Assembly: GCA_019417865.1 (NCBI GenBank)
Contig: DYCW01000197.1
Location: 1 to 5,249 of the forward strand
From: Ruminococcus sp.
GTDB lineage: Bacteria; Bacillota; Clostridia; Oscillospirales; Ruminococcaceae
Length of the DNA: 5,249 nucleotides
Direction: 5' to 3'
The notes under the pieces were generated by a model. The model was not told the DNA's origin. It was given only the letters and a program-made list of their open reading frames with translations, and did no database searches. Shown piece after piece: positions 1 to 5,249 of the stretch (position 1 is the first letter of the stretch; each line of letters begins with the position of its first letter). The translations under genes and the position numbers were made by a program.

Positions 1-13
1 GTATAAGAGACAG
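1..13. other. Residual Nextera/Tn5 mosaic-end adapter at contig edge
   Basis: The first 13 bases, GTATAAGAGACAG, are identical to the inner 13 bases of the 19-base Tn5 mosaic end used in Nextera libraries (AGATGTGTATAAGAGACAG). The match stops exactly where the genomic insert would begin, and it lies at the extreme start of the window. I infer untrimmed library adapter at a contig end, not genomic DNA. It is too short to be a natural transposon end, and no transposase or second end is visible. Confidence 0.9.
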
Positions 14-588
14 GGTTTAGATGGTATTGCAGTCAGGATACAAAGATAGGTTTTTTGGATACAATTTTCCCGAATCAGGCGGTTGATTTCCCGTAGAGCA
101 GCAGCATTTTTTGCAGCGATTACCAATCCCTCTGTATTGCGATCCAGTCGATTGCAGACGGCAGGAGCAAAGCTCTGTTCTTGTTCGGGATGATAGGCAC
201 CCTTTTGCTGTAAGTAGGCGTGGAGATGATGGACAAGACAATTGTCAGCATGTTTCGCATCACTGTGCACTAACATTCCAACGGGCTTATATAAAATCAA
301 TAGATTGGCATCCTCGTAGCAGACAGAAAGCCTGGCAGCATCGCCCTGTGCTGCCTTTTTTTCGGCAGCTGTCGGAGTGGTTTGCAGGCAGTCATCTGGT
401 AAAAAAACGGTAATGACATCACCAGTTTGCAGCCGTGTTTCTCCTGTACAGCGTTTTCGATTGACTTTGATTTGTTTTTTTCGAATGGCTTTATAAAGCA
501 GGCTGGTTGGCAGAGATGGCAGCATTTTTTTCAGAAAGCGGTCTACTCGCTGTTCGCTGTCATTTTGTTGGATCAGAAATGTTTTCAT
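1..588 (-). CDS. RluA-family pseudouridine synthase with S4 domain (3'-truncated by contig edge)
   Basis: This enzyme would isomerise specific uridines to pseudouridine in rRNA or tRNA. The frame is open from ATG at 588 to the window edge: 196 codons, of which the last four (Cys-Leu-Leu-Tyr, residues 193-196) are encoded by adapter bases, so about 192 are genuine. The family is usually near 300 residues, so roughly the last third is missing. Residues about 13-63 look like an S4 RNA-binding domain (QRVDRFLKKMLPSLPTSLLYKAIRKKQIKVN). The catalytic motif is at residues 146-155, NRLDRNTEGL, with the nucleophilic Asp at 149; many relatives have His before RLD, but Asn is common in one Firmicute subgroup. 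QKTYLCIL follows as expected. An in-frame TAA at 600-598 rules out an earlier start. The gene is divergent from radC. The exact paralogue (RluA, RluC or RluD type) and its target uridine cannot be settled from the sequence. Confidence 0.92.
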   Translation of the reverse strand, partial: MKTFLIQQNDSEQRVDRFLKKMLPSLPTSLLYKAIRKKQIKVNRKRCTGETRLQTGDVITVFLPDDCLQTTPTAAEKKAAQGDAARLSVCYEDANLLILYKPVGMLVHSDAKHADNCLVHHLHAYLQQKGAYHPEQEQSFAPAVCNRLDRNTEGLVIAAKNAAALREINRLIRENCIQKTYLCILTAIPSKPCLLY

Positions 589-601
589 AAATGATTTTTA
601 T

Positions 602-626
602 TTCGCAAAGATGCGAACTCCCTTCT
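602..626 (-). promoter_or_regulatory. Ribosome binding site followed by a hairpin in the pseudouridine synthase leader
   Basis: On the minus strand AGAAGGGAG (626-618) is the only Shine-Dalgarno-like sequence upstream of the ATG at 588. It lies 29 bases away, which is too far in linear terms. A perfect six-pair inverted repeat, TTCGCA-TCTT-TGCGAA (617-602), follows it directly. Folding that stem would shorten the path to 13 bases. I infer that the stem may help bring the site closer to the start codon. The repeat and distances are seen directly; their use in translation is inference. Confidence 0.5.
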
Positions 627-640
627 ATAACTTCTATTTG

Positions 641-649
641 AGTATACCA
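641..649 (-). promoter_or_regulatory. Extended -10 promoter for the pseudouridine synthase gene
   Basis: The minus strand reads TGGTATACT: a TGn extension followed by TATACT, five of six matches to TATAAT. A clear -35 is missing at 17 bases (TTTTCT), which is tolerated in extended -10 promoters. Transcription would start near 634, giving a leader of about 46 bases that contains the whole binding site and hairpin described at 602-626. Confidence 0.5.
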
Positions 650-656
650 TAAATTC

Positions 657-686
657 TTGCAAAAGAAAAGGATGTCTTTGTATTTT
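657..686 (+). promoter_or_regulatory. Weak candidate promoter for radC
   Basis: TTGCAA (657-662) and TATTTT (681-686) are separated by 18 bases and resemble -35 and -10 boxes. Transcription would start near 693, only a few bases before the radC ribosome binding site. The match is modest in an AT-rich stretch, so this is a candidate only; nothing better was seen in 589-709. Confidence 0.25.
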
Positions 687-695
687 TTGAATGGA

Positions 696-704
696 AGAGG
701 TGAG
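696..704 (+). promoter_or_regulatory. Ribosome binding site of radC (supports the TTG start)
   Basis: AGAGGTGAG matches the 16S anti-Shine-Dalgarno well. Its AGGTGA core ends at 703, six bases before TTG at 710. An ATG at 691 lies before the site in another frame that stops after about 22 codons, so it is not the start. Confidence 0.75.
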
Positions 705-709
705 AAAAA

Positions 710-1444
710 TTGGCAGAAAAGAAAGAAAAACAAATGACAGAAACGGAAAATTTAAATAAAGGACACCGCAGTCGAATGCGAAACCGTTATTTATCATGTG
801 GATTTTCTGGCTTTCAGGAACATGAAATACTGGAAATGCTACTGTTTTATGCATTGCCTCGTGTGAATACCAATCCGATTGCACATCGTCTTCTAAAGAC
901 ATTTCATTCGCTTTCCGGTGTCATGGATGCAGACATTACAGAACTGAAAAAAATTCCGGGGATTCGAGATCAGGCGGCAATCTTTTTGAAAATGATGCCA
1001 GATTTATTTCGTTGTTATCAGCTTAGCAAAGAAAAAGAAGAAGCAAACCGTATCAAATTGAATGTTGAACGAAAAGCTGTCATGACAGCACATTTACGAA
1101 ACTTGTACACGGGGGTCAGCAAGGAACAAGTGGCACTGATTTTGCTGGACAATGGTATGCAGATAATTGAACAATGTTTTGTGTCAGAAGGTTCTGCCAG
1201 TCTGGTATCTGTCAGCATTCGGAAGATCGTAGAAATTGCTCTGAAAAACAATGCTGCCTTTGTGATATTGGCACATAATCATCCGGCTGGTTCTGCTGCA
1301 CCTTCTCAAGAGGATATGTATGTTACCAAACAACTCTACAATGCTTTGCGATATCTGGATATTACATTGGAAGATCACTATATTTTAGGAAAGGATATGG
1401 TTTTATCCATGCGGGAACATGGTTTTTGGGAAACACTTCTGTAA
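710..1444 (+). CDS. radC: RadC family JAB/MPN+ domain protein (UPF0758)
   Basis: Complete gene of 244 codons with a TTG start and TAA stop. The N-terminal part (about 18-100) has the family opening GHRSRMRNRY and a helix-hairpin-helix-like region around ELKKIPGIRDQAA (78-90). The C-terminal part (about 120-242) is the MPN+ (JAB) metalloprotease fold. The predicted zinc and catalytic set is intact: Glu160 in SEGS, His189 and His191 in HNHPAG, Ser199, and Asp202 in PSQED. The length is usual for the family. RadC was named from an E. coli radiation-sensitivity allele later traced to recG. Its biochemical role is unresolved, and many paralogues sit on mobile elements. Here it lies upstream of uvrBA on the same strand, separated by 166 bases holding an inverted repeat and a promoter, so it may be its own unit. 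The family call is firm; a DNA-repair role is inference from context. Confidence 0.95.
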   Translation: MAEKKEKQMTETENLNKGHRSRMRNRYLSCGFSGFQEHEILEMLLFYALPRVNTNPIAHRLLKTFHSLSGVMDADITELKKIPGIRDQAAIFLKMMPDLFRCYQLSKEKEEANRIKLNVERKAVMTAHLRNLYTGVSKEQVALILLDNGMQIIEQCFVSEGSASLVSVSIRKIVEIALKNNAAFVILAHNHPAGSAAPSQEDMYVTKQLYNALRYLDITLEDHYILGKDMVLSMREHGFWETLL

Positions 1445-1469
1445 GCGGATCATTTGACTGCATGTTGCA

Positions 1470-1495
1470 AAATAGGACATACAGTTGTCCTATTT
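1470..1495 (+). terminator. Perfect inverted repeat after radC: likely weak terminator, possibly an operator
   Basis: The arms AAATAGGACA (1470-1479) and TGTCCTATTT (1486-1495) are exact reverse complements around a six-base loop, TACAGT. The stem begins 26 bases after the radC stop, where a terminator is expected. The A-rich left arm and TATTT right arm resemble a bidirectional intrinsic terminator, but no clean T-run follows (ACTGTGG). The 26-base palindrome also lies directly upstream of a possible extended -10 at 1500-1508, so it could instead bind a dimeric regulator. The repeat is certain; its function is not. Confidence 0.55.
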
Positions 1496-1499
1496 ACTG

Positions 1500-1508
1500 T
1501 GGTATTAT
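1500..1508 (+). promoter_or_regulatory. Secondary extended -10 candidate upstream of uvrB
   Basis: TGGTATTAT carries a TGn extension and a five-of-six -10 box (TATTAT). No good -35 is seen 17 bases upstream, where the inverted repeat lies. If used, transcription would begin near 1515 and give uvrB a leader of about 95 bases. It is less convincing than the promoter at 1561-1589. Confidence 0.25.
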
Positions 1509-1560
1509 GAATAATATGCGGCAGCAGCTGCAATGCCAATCACAATCATTGTCTTGCTGT

Positions 1561-1589
1561 TTTACAGGAGTATCCGTATCTGTTAAAAT
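1561..1589 (+). promoter_or_regulatory. Sigma-A-type promoter for uvrBA
   Basis: TTTACA (1561-1566, five of six to TTGACA), a 17-base spacer, and TAAAAT (1584-1589, five of six to TATAAT) preceded by TGT form a canonical extended promoter. The start point would fall near 1595-1597, at or just inside the AGGAGG ribosome binding site, leaving a very short leader of about 15 bases. No LexA box of the Bacillus type (GAAC-N4-GTTC) overlaps it. Confidence 0.55.
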
Positions 1590-1594
1590 CAATC

Positions 1595-1602
1595 AGGAGG
1601 TG
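1595..1602 (+). promoter_or_regulatory. uvrB: Ribosome binding site of uvrB (decides the ATG start)
   Basis: AGGAGGTG is a near-perfect Shine-Dalgarno, eight bases before ATG at 1611. An in-frame GTG at 1602 overlaps this site and so cannot be used. The three extra residues (Met-Leu-Glu) that a GTG start would add should be left out. Confidence 0.85.
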
Positions 1603-1610
1603 TGCTGGAG

Positions 1611-3578
1611 ATGGAACAGTTCGTATTACATGCACCATATCAGCCGACTGGTGATCAGCCGGAAGCGATTGCTGAATTGGTGAAAGGCATTCAGAACGGT
1701 GAGCATGAACAAACATTGCTGGGTGTAACTGGTTCTGGAAAGACATTTACCATTGCCAATGTAATCGCACAGGTCAATAAACCAACATTAGTTTTGGCAC
1801 ACAATAAAATTCTGGCAGCCCAGCTTTGTTCAGAATTTAAAGAATTTTTCCCGGAAAATGCGGTAGAATATTTTGTCAGCTACTATGACTATTACCAGCC
1901 GGAGGCATATGTGCCCAGCACAGACAGTTATATTGAAAAGGACTCCTCAATTAATGATGATATTGATAAGCTGCGACATTCTGCTACAACGGCATTGGCG
2001 GAGCGGAGAGATGTGATCATCGTTGCCAGTGTCTCCTGTATTTACTCGCTGGGTAGTCCAGAGGAGTACCGTTCTATGGTGGTTTCCGTCCGAAAAGGGA
2101 TGGAAAAACCAAGAGAAGTGCTGTTAAAAGAATTGGTTGCCATCCAATATGAACGAAATGACATCCAGTTTGTGCGAAATAAGTTTCGGGTACGGGGTGA
2201 TGTGGTGGAAATTTTTCCGTCGAGTTCCAACAATATTGCCATCCGAGTAGAATATTTTGGAGATGAAATTGACCGTATCTGTGAAATTGATACCATCACA
2301 GGCAATGTACTTTCGACTTTGCAGCACGCTGCGATATTTCCGGCATCGCATTATGTGGTCAGCAGTGACCGTGTTACCAAAGCGGTTGCAGAAATTGAAG
2401 CAGAATTGCAGCAGCGAGTGGCATATTTTGAAGCCAATCATAAGCTGATCGAAGCACAGCGGATTGCACAGCGGACACACTACGACATGGAAATGCTGCA
2501 GGAAATCGGATTTTGCAGCGGTATTGAAAACTATTCTCGCATCCTCGCTGGCAGACCAGCTGGCAGCGTTCCCTATACGTTATTAGACCATTTCCCGAAA
2601 GATTTTTTACTCGTGGTAGATGAAAGTCATGTAACATTACCGCAGGTGCGTGCGATGTCTGCTGGTGACCATGCAAGAAAGGCAACACTGGTGGACTATG
2701 GTTTCCGGTTGCCAAGTGCCTTTGACAATCGACCGTTGAACTTTGATGAGTTTTATGAACGTGTGCCACAGGCGATCTATGTCAGTGCCACACCAGGTGA
2801 ATTTGAAAAACAGCATTCTAGTTCCATCGTGGAACAGGTGATTCGTCCTACTGGATTGTTAGATCCATTGGTCAGTGTGCGTCCAGTTTCCGGACAGATG
2901 GAAGATTTATATTCAGAAATTCAAAAACGAGTAGAACGAAAAGAACGAGTATTGATTACAACCCTGACCAAACGTATGGCAGAAGATCTAACTGCTTATC
3001 TGGAAAAGCTATCTGTTCGGGTGCAATATCTGCACCATGATGTGGATACGGTGAAACGAATGGAAATCATTCGAGATTTGCGGCTGGGCGAGTTTGATGT
3101 ATTGGTTGGGATTAATCTACTGCGAGAGGGATTGGATATTCCGGAAGTTTCTCTGGTTGCCATTTTGGATGCCGATAAAGAGGGCTTTCTGCGAAGTGAA
3201 ACCTCTCTGATTCAGACGATTGGGCGTGCTGCCCGCAATGCGGGCGGAGAAGTCATTCTCTATGCAGACGAAGTAACTGGGTCAATGGAGCGGGCAATGG
3301 TAGAAACAGAACGTCGCAGGAAGAAACAGATGCTATACAATGAAGCACATGGTATTGTGCCAAAGACCATCACAAAAGCCGTGCGGGATGTCATTGAAAT
3401 TGCAAGCAAAGATGAAGTCGAGGAGAAAACGGCTGCACCGAAGATGAACGAAAAGGAACGAAAGGCACTCATTGAAACGTTGACTGCACAGATGAAAGAA
3501 GCGGCAAAACTGCTGGAGTTTGAGCATGCTGCATATCTGAGAGATAAAATTCAGGAGCTGAAGGGGAAGAAAAAATGA
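1611..3578 (+). CDS. uvrB: UvrABC excinuclease subunit B
   Basis: UvrB verifies DNA damage after loading by UvrA and recruits UvrC for incision in nucleotide excision repair. The protein has 655 residues from ATG at 1611, close to the usual 660-670. Helicase-like features are all present: Walker A GVTGSGKT (38-45), the damage-probing beta-hairpin region (about 90-115) with aromatic residues in YYDYYQPEAYVP, the UvrA-interaction domain (roughly 157-250), DESH Walker B (337-340), VSATPG (391-396), GINLLREGLDIPE, and motif VI QTIGRAARN (535-543). A UVR coiled-coil motif (about 617-652) ends the protein and should bind UvrA or UvrC. No key residue is missing and no frameshift is seen. The TGA stop overlaps the uvrA start in ATGA, so the two are very probably one operon. 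A promoter lies at 1561-1589. Identity is certain from conservation along the whole length. Confidence 0.98.
   Translation: MEQFVLHAPYQPTGDQPEAIAELVKGIQNGEHEQTLLGVTGSGKTFTIANVIAQVNKPTLVLAHNKILAAQLCSEFKEFFPENAVEYFVSYYDYYQPEAYVPSTDSYIEKDSSINDDIDKLRHSATTALAERRDVIIVASVSCIYSLGSPEEYRSMVVSVRKGMEKPREVLLKELVAIQYERNDIQFVRNKFRVRGDVVEIFPSSSNNIAIRVEYFGDEIDRICEIDTITGNVLSTLQHAAIFPASHYVVSSDRVTKAVAEIEAELQQRVAYFEANHKLIEAQRIAQRTHYDMEMLQEIGFCSGIENYSRILAGRPAGSVPYTLLDHFPKDFLLVVDESHVTLPQVRAMSAGDHARKATLVDYGFRLPSAFDNRPLNFDEFYERVPQAIYVSATPGEFEKQHSSSIVEQVIRPTGLLDPLVSVRPVSGQMEDLYSEIQKRVERKERVLITTLTKRMAEDLTAYLEKLSVRVQYLHHDVDTVKRMEIIRDLRLGEFDVLVGINLLREGLDIPEVSLVAILDADKEGFLRSETSLIQTIGRAARNAGGEVILYADEVTGSMERAMVETERRRKKQMLYNEAHGIVPKTITKAVRDVIEIASKDEVEEKTAAPKMNEKERKALIETLTAQMKEAAKLLEFEHAAYLRDKIQELKGKKK
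3561..3566 (+). promoter_or_regulatory. uvrA: Ribosome binding site of uvrA, inside the uvrB 3' end
   Basis: AAGGGG lies eight bases before the uvrA ATG at 3575, within the last codons of uvrB. A second purine-rich AGGAG is at 3553-3557. Together with the ATGA overlap this suggests translational coupling: ribosomes ending uvrB can re-initiate on uvrA. Confidence 0.6.
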
Positions 3579-5249
3579 TAGATCGGATTAAAATTCGTGG
3601 AGCAAGGGTGAATAATCTGAAAAATATTGATGTCGATATTCCAAGAGATGCCTTGGTTGTCATGACAGGACTTTCTGGTTCTGGAAAGTCCTCCCTTGCT
3701 TTTGATACCATTTTTGCAGACGGACAACGTCGGTATATGGAAAGCCTGTCTTCCTATGCCCGGCAATTTTTGGGACAAATGGAAAAACCGGATGTCGATA
3801 GCATTGAGGGTTTATCGCCTGCGATTTCGATTGACCAGAAGACAACTTCTAAAAACCCCCGTTCTACAGTGGGAACAGTCACAGAAATTTATGACTATCT
3901 ACGGTTACTGTATGCCAGAATTGGCATTCCGCACTGTCCGATCTGCGGACGGGAAATCCGACAGCAGAGCATCGATGAAATGGTAGACCGTGTGTTGTCG
4001 CTGGAGGAGGGCACGAAAATTCAGTTGTTAGCACCCATTGTCAGAGGAAAAAAGGGACAGCATGTCAAAGAATTGGAAAAGGCACGGCGTTCCGGCTATG
4101 TTAGAGTCAAGGTGGATGATATCTTATACGACTTGTCAGAAACGATTTCGCTGGATAAAAATAAAAAGCATACAATTGAAATTGTAGTAGACCGACTGGT
4201 GGTCAAGGAGGGCATTCGTTCTCGTCTGACAGATAGTTTAGAAACGGTTTTCTCTCTAACAGGTAGCATTGCAGCTGTGGAGGTTATCGGAAAAGAAACA
4301 TGGCTGTTCTCTCAAAAATATGCTTGTCCGGAACATAATATTTCCATTGAAGAATTGACGCCGAGAATGTTTTCCTTTAATAATCCCTACGGAGCTTGTG
4401 AAAATTGTACAGGTCTGGGTGTCTTTCAGAGGATTGATCCCGATTTGATTGTGCCGAATCCGGATCTCAGTATTGCTCAGGGTGCCATTAAGGCACCAGG
4501 TTGGAACAGTTTAGATGATACTTCGATTGCCATGATGTATTATCAGGCAATTTCTCAGAAATATCATATACCGTTGGACGTACCAGTAAAGAATTTGCCG
4601 AAAGATGCCTTGAAGCCATTTCTCTATGGTACAACAGAAGAATTGTTTCTGCACAGAGTACAGGAAAATGGCAGAACAAGTGGATATCGTGCACCATTTG
4701 AAGGAATTATTCCCAATATGGAACGGCGGGCAAAAGAAGGTTCAGAGTGGGCAAAAGCAGAAATTTCTGCTTATATGGCATCTGTACCCTGTCCGGTTTG
4801 CCACGGAAAACGATTGAAAAAGGAAATTCTTGGTGTGACTGTTGGTGGCTTGAATATTATGGAATTGACTGATCTTTCGATTGCAGAGAGCCTACAGTTC
4901 TTTGAAACCCTCCAGTTGACAGAACAGGAGCAGCATATTGCCAAACAGATTCTCAAGGAAATCAGAGAGCGTCTGGGATTTTTGAAAAATGTTGGGCTGG
5001 AATATCTGACTCTTTCCCGTACCGCCGGAACGCTTTCTGGCGGTGAAAGTCAGCGGATTCGTTTGGCAACGCAAATTGGATCCTATTTGATGGGTGTGTT
5101 ATATATATTGGACGAACCGAGTATTGGATTGCATCAAAGGGACAATGATAAGTTGATTGAGACATTAAAGCGGCTGCGTGACCTTGGAAATACGCTGATT
5201 GTCGTAGAACACGATGACGATACCATTTTGGCAGCGGACTATGTGGTGG
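3575..5249 (+). CDS. uvrA: UvrABC excinuclease subunit A (C-terminal part beyond window)
   Basis: UvrA is the ATPase that finds helix-distorting lesions as a dimer and loads UvrB. 558 complete codons of an expected 940-950 are present, with no stop before the edge. The first ABC module is essentially complete: Walker A GLSGSGKS (32-39), the conserved KTTSKNPRSTVGTVTEIYDYLRLLYAR stretch (about 89-115), the UvrB-binding region (roughly 130-245), the ABC signature LSGGESQRIRLATQIGS (487-503), Walker B VLYILDEPSIGLH with Asp513 and Glu514, and the switch His in VVEHDDD. Zinc-type pairs are CPIC (121, 124), CPEH (251, 254), CENC (275, 278) and CPVC (406, 409). The pair at 251/254 is Cys-His instead of Cys-Cys, a plausible ligand swap. 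The second Walker A and the C-terminal zinc finger used for DNA contact lie outside the window. The start overlaps the uvrB stop by four bases. Identity is certain. Confidence 0.97.
   Translation, partial: MIDRIKIRGARVNNLKNIDVDIPRDALVVMTGLSGSGKSSLAFDTIFADGQRRYMESLSSYARQFLGQMEKPDVDSIEGLSPAISIDQKTTSKNPRSTVGTVTEIYDYLRLLYARIGIPHCPICGREIRQQSIDEMVDRVLSLEEGTKIQLLAPIVRGKKGQHVKELEKARRSGYVRVKVDDILYDLSETISLDKNKKHTIEIVVDRLVVKEGIRSRLTDSLETVFSLTGSIAAVEVIGKETWLFSQKYACPEHNISIEELTPRMFSFNNPYGACENCTGLGVFQRIDPDLIVPNPDLSIAQGAIKAPGWNSLDDTSIAMMYYQAISQKYHIPLDVPVKNLPKDALKPFLYGTTEELFLHRVQENGRTSGYRAPFEGIIPNMERRAKEGSEWAKAEISAYMASVPCPVCHGKRLKKEILGVTVGGLNIMELTDLSIAESLQFFETLQLTEQEQHIAKQILKEIRERLGFLKNVGLEYLTLSRTAGTLSGGESQRIRLATQIGSYLMGVLYILDEPSIGLHQRDNDKLIETLKRLRDLGNTLIVVEHDDDTILAADYVV

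Noticed and set aside
1..13. A natural transposon end or insertion sequence
   Set aside because: There is no transposase, second end or target duplication, and the string is exactly the synthetic mosaic-end tail at the contig edge.
111..413. Plus-strand open frame opposite the pseudouridine synthase
   Set aside because: It lies antisense to a well-conserved coding frame, has no ribosome binding site, and resembles no known family.
1508..1552. Short hydrophobic minus-strand peptide (MIVIGIAAAAAYYS) between radC and uvrB
   Set aside because: Only 14 codons, no ribosome binding site, and a composition explained by a GCA/GCT-rich stretch; too little to call a gene.
1614..1622. GAACAGTTC palindrome as a LexA site
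   Set aside because: The half-sites are one base apart instead of four, and it lies within conserved uvrB codons after the start.
1426..1683. Plus-strand frame bridging the end of radC and the start of uvrB
   Set aside because: It overlaps both genes in another frame, its sequence looks random (rich in Ser, Cys and Gln), and its only strong ribosome binding site belongs to uvrB.
3230..3244. GC-rich hairpin GCCCGC-AAT-GCGGGC in uvrB
   Set aside because: It falls in codons for the conserved motif VI region (RAARNAGG), so amino-acid constraint explains it; no T-run follows.
5021..5044. ACCGCC ... GGCGGT inverted repeat in uvrA
   Set aside because: It is made by codons at and just before the ABC signature (RTAGTLSGGE), so it is likely coincidental.
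1..5249. CRISPR array, tRNA, rRNA, riboswitch or phage features
   Set aside because: No regularly spaced repeats, tRNA-like cloverleaf or T-loop motif, or phage-like genes were seen on reading either strand; the window is almost fully occupied by four housekeeping genes.

Overview
The window looks like ordinary chromosomal DNA from a moderately AT-rich Firmicute. It is most likely a gut-type Clostridia (Oscillospirales/Ruminococcus-like). I infer this from strong AGGAGG-type ribosome binding sites, sigma-A-like promoters, a TTG start, and protein wording typical of that group: the GHRxRMRxRY start of RadC and the NRLDRNT form of the RluA motif. The lineage is inferred from remembered family patterns, not from a search. 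The first 13 bases match the inner end of the Tn5/Nextera mosaic end. The window therefore probably begins at a contig edge carrying uncut library adapter.

Layout. Positions 14-588, minus strand: the N-terminal two thirds of an RluA-family pseudouridine synthase, cut by the contig edge. Positions 589-709: a divergent intergenic region with an extended -10 promoter for the synthase, a ribosome binding site separated from its ATG by a small hairpin, and the radC ribosome binding site. Positions 710-1444, plus strand: complete radC with a TTG start. Positions 1445-1610: an intergenic region with a perfect inverted repeat (terminator or operator) and a good promoter just upstream of uvrB. Positions 1611-3578: complete uvrB. 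Positions 3575-5249: the first 558 codons of uvrA, which runs off the window; it overlaps uvrB by four bases.

Function. UvrA and UvrB form the damage-recognition complex of bacterial nucleotide excision repair. UvrA dimers find the lesion and load UvrB, which verifies it and recruits UvrC. The overlapping uvrB-uvrA arrangement points to coupled synthesis. RadC lies upstream on the same strand and is a JAB/MPN+ metalloprotease-fold protein often annotated with DNA repair, although its role is unsettled. The RluA-family enzyme is a divergent housekeeping neighbour that modifies rRNA or tRNA.

I did not find a new biological system here. The points worth a second look are the adapter at the edge, the unusual leader of the pseudouridine synthase gene, the inverted repeat and promoter between radC and uvrB (with no recognisable LexA box), and small details of the uvrB-uvrA junction.
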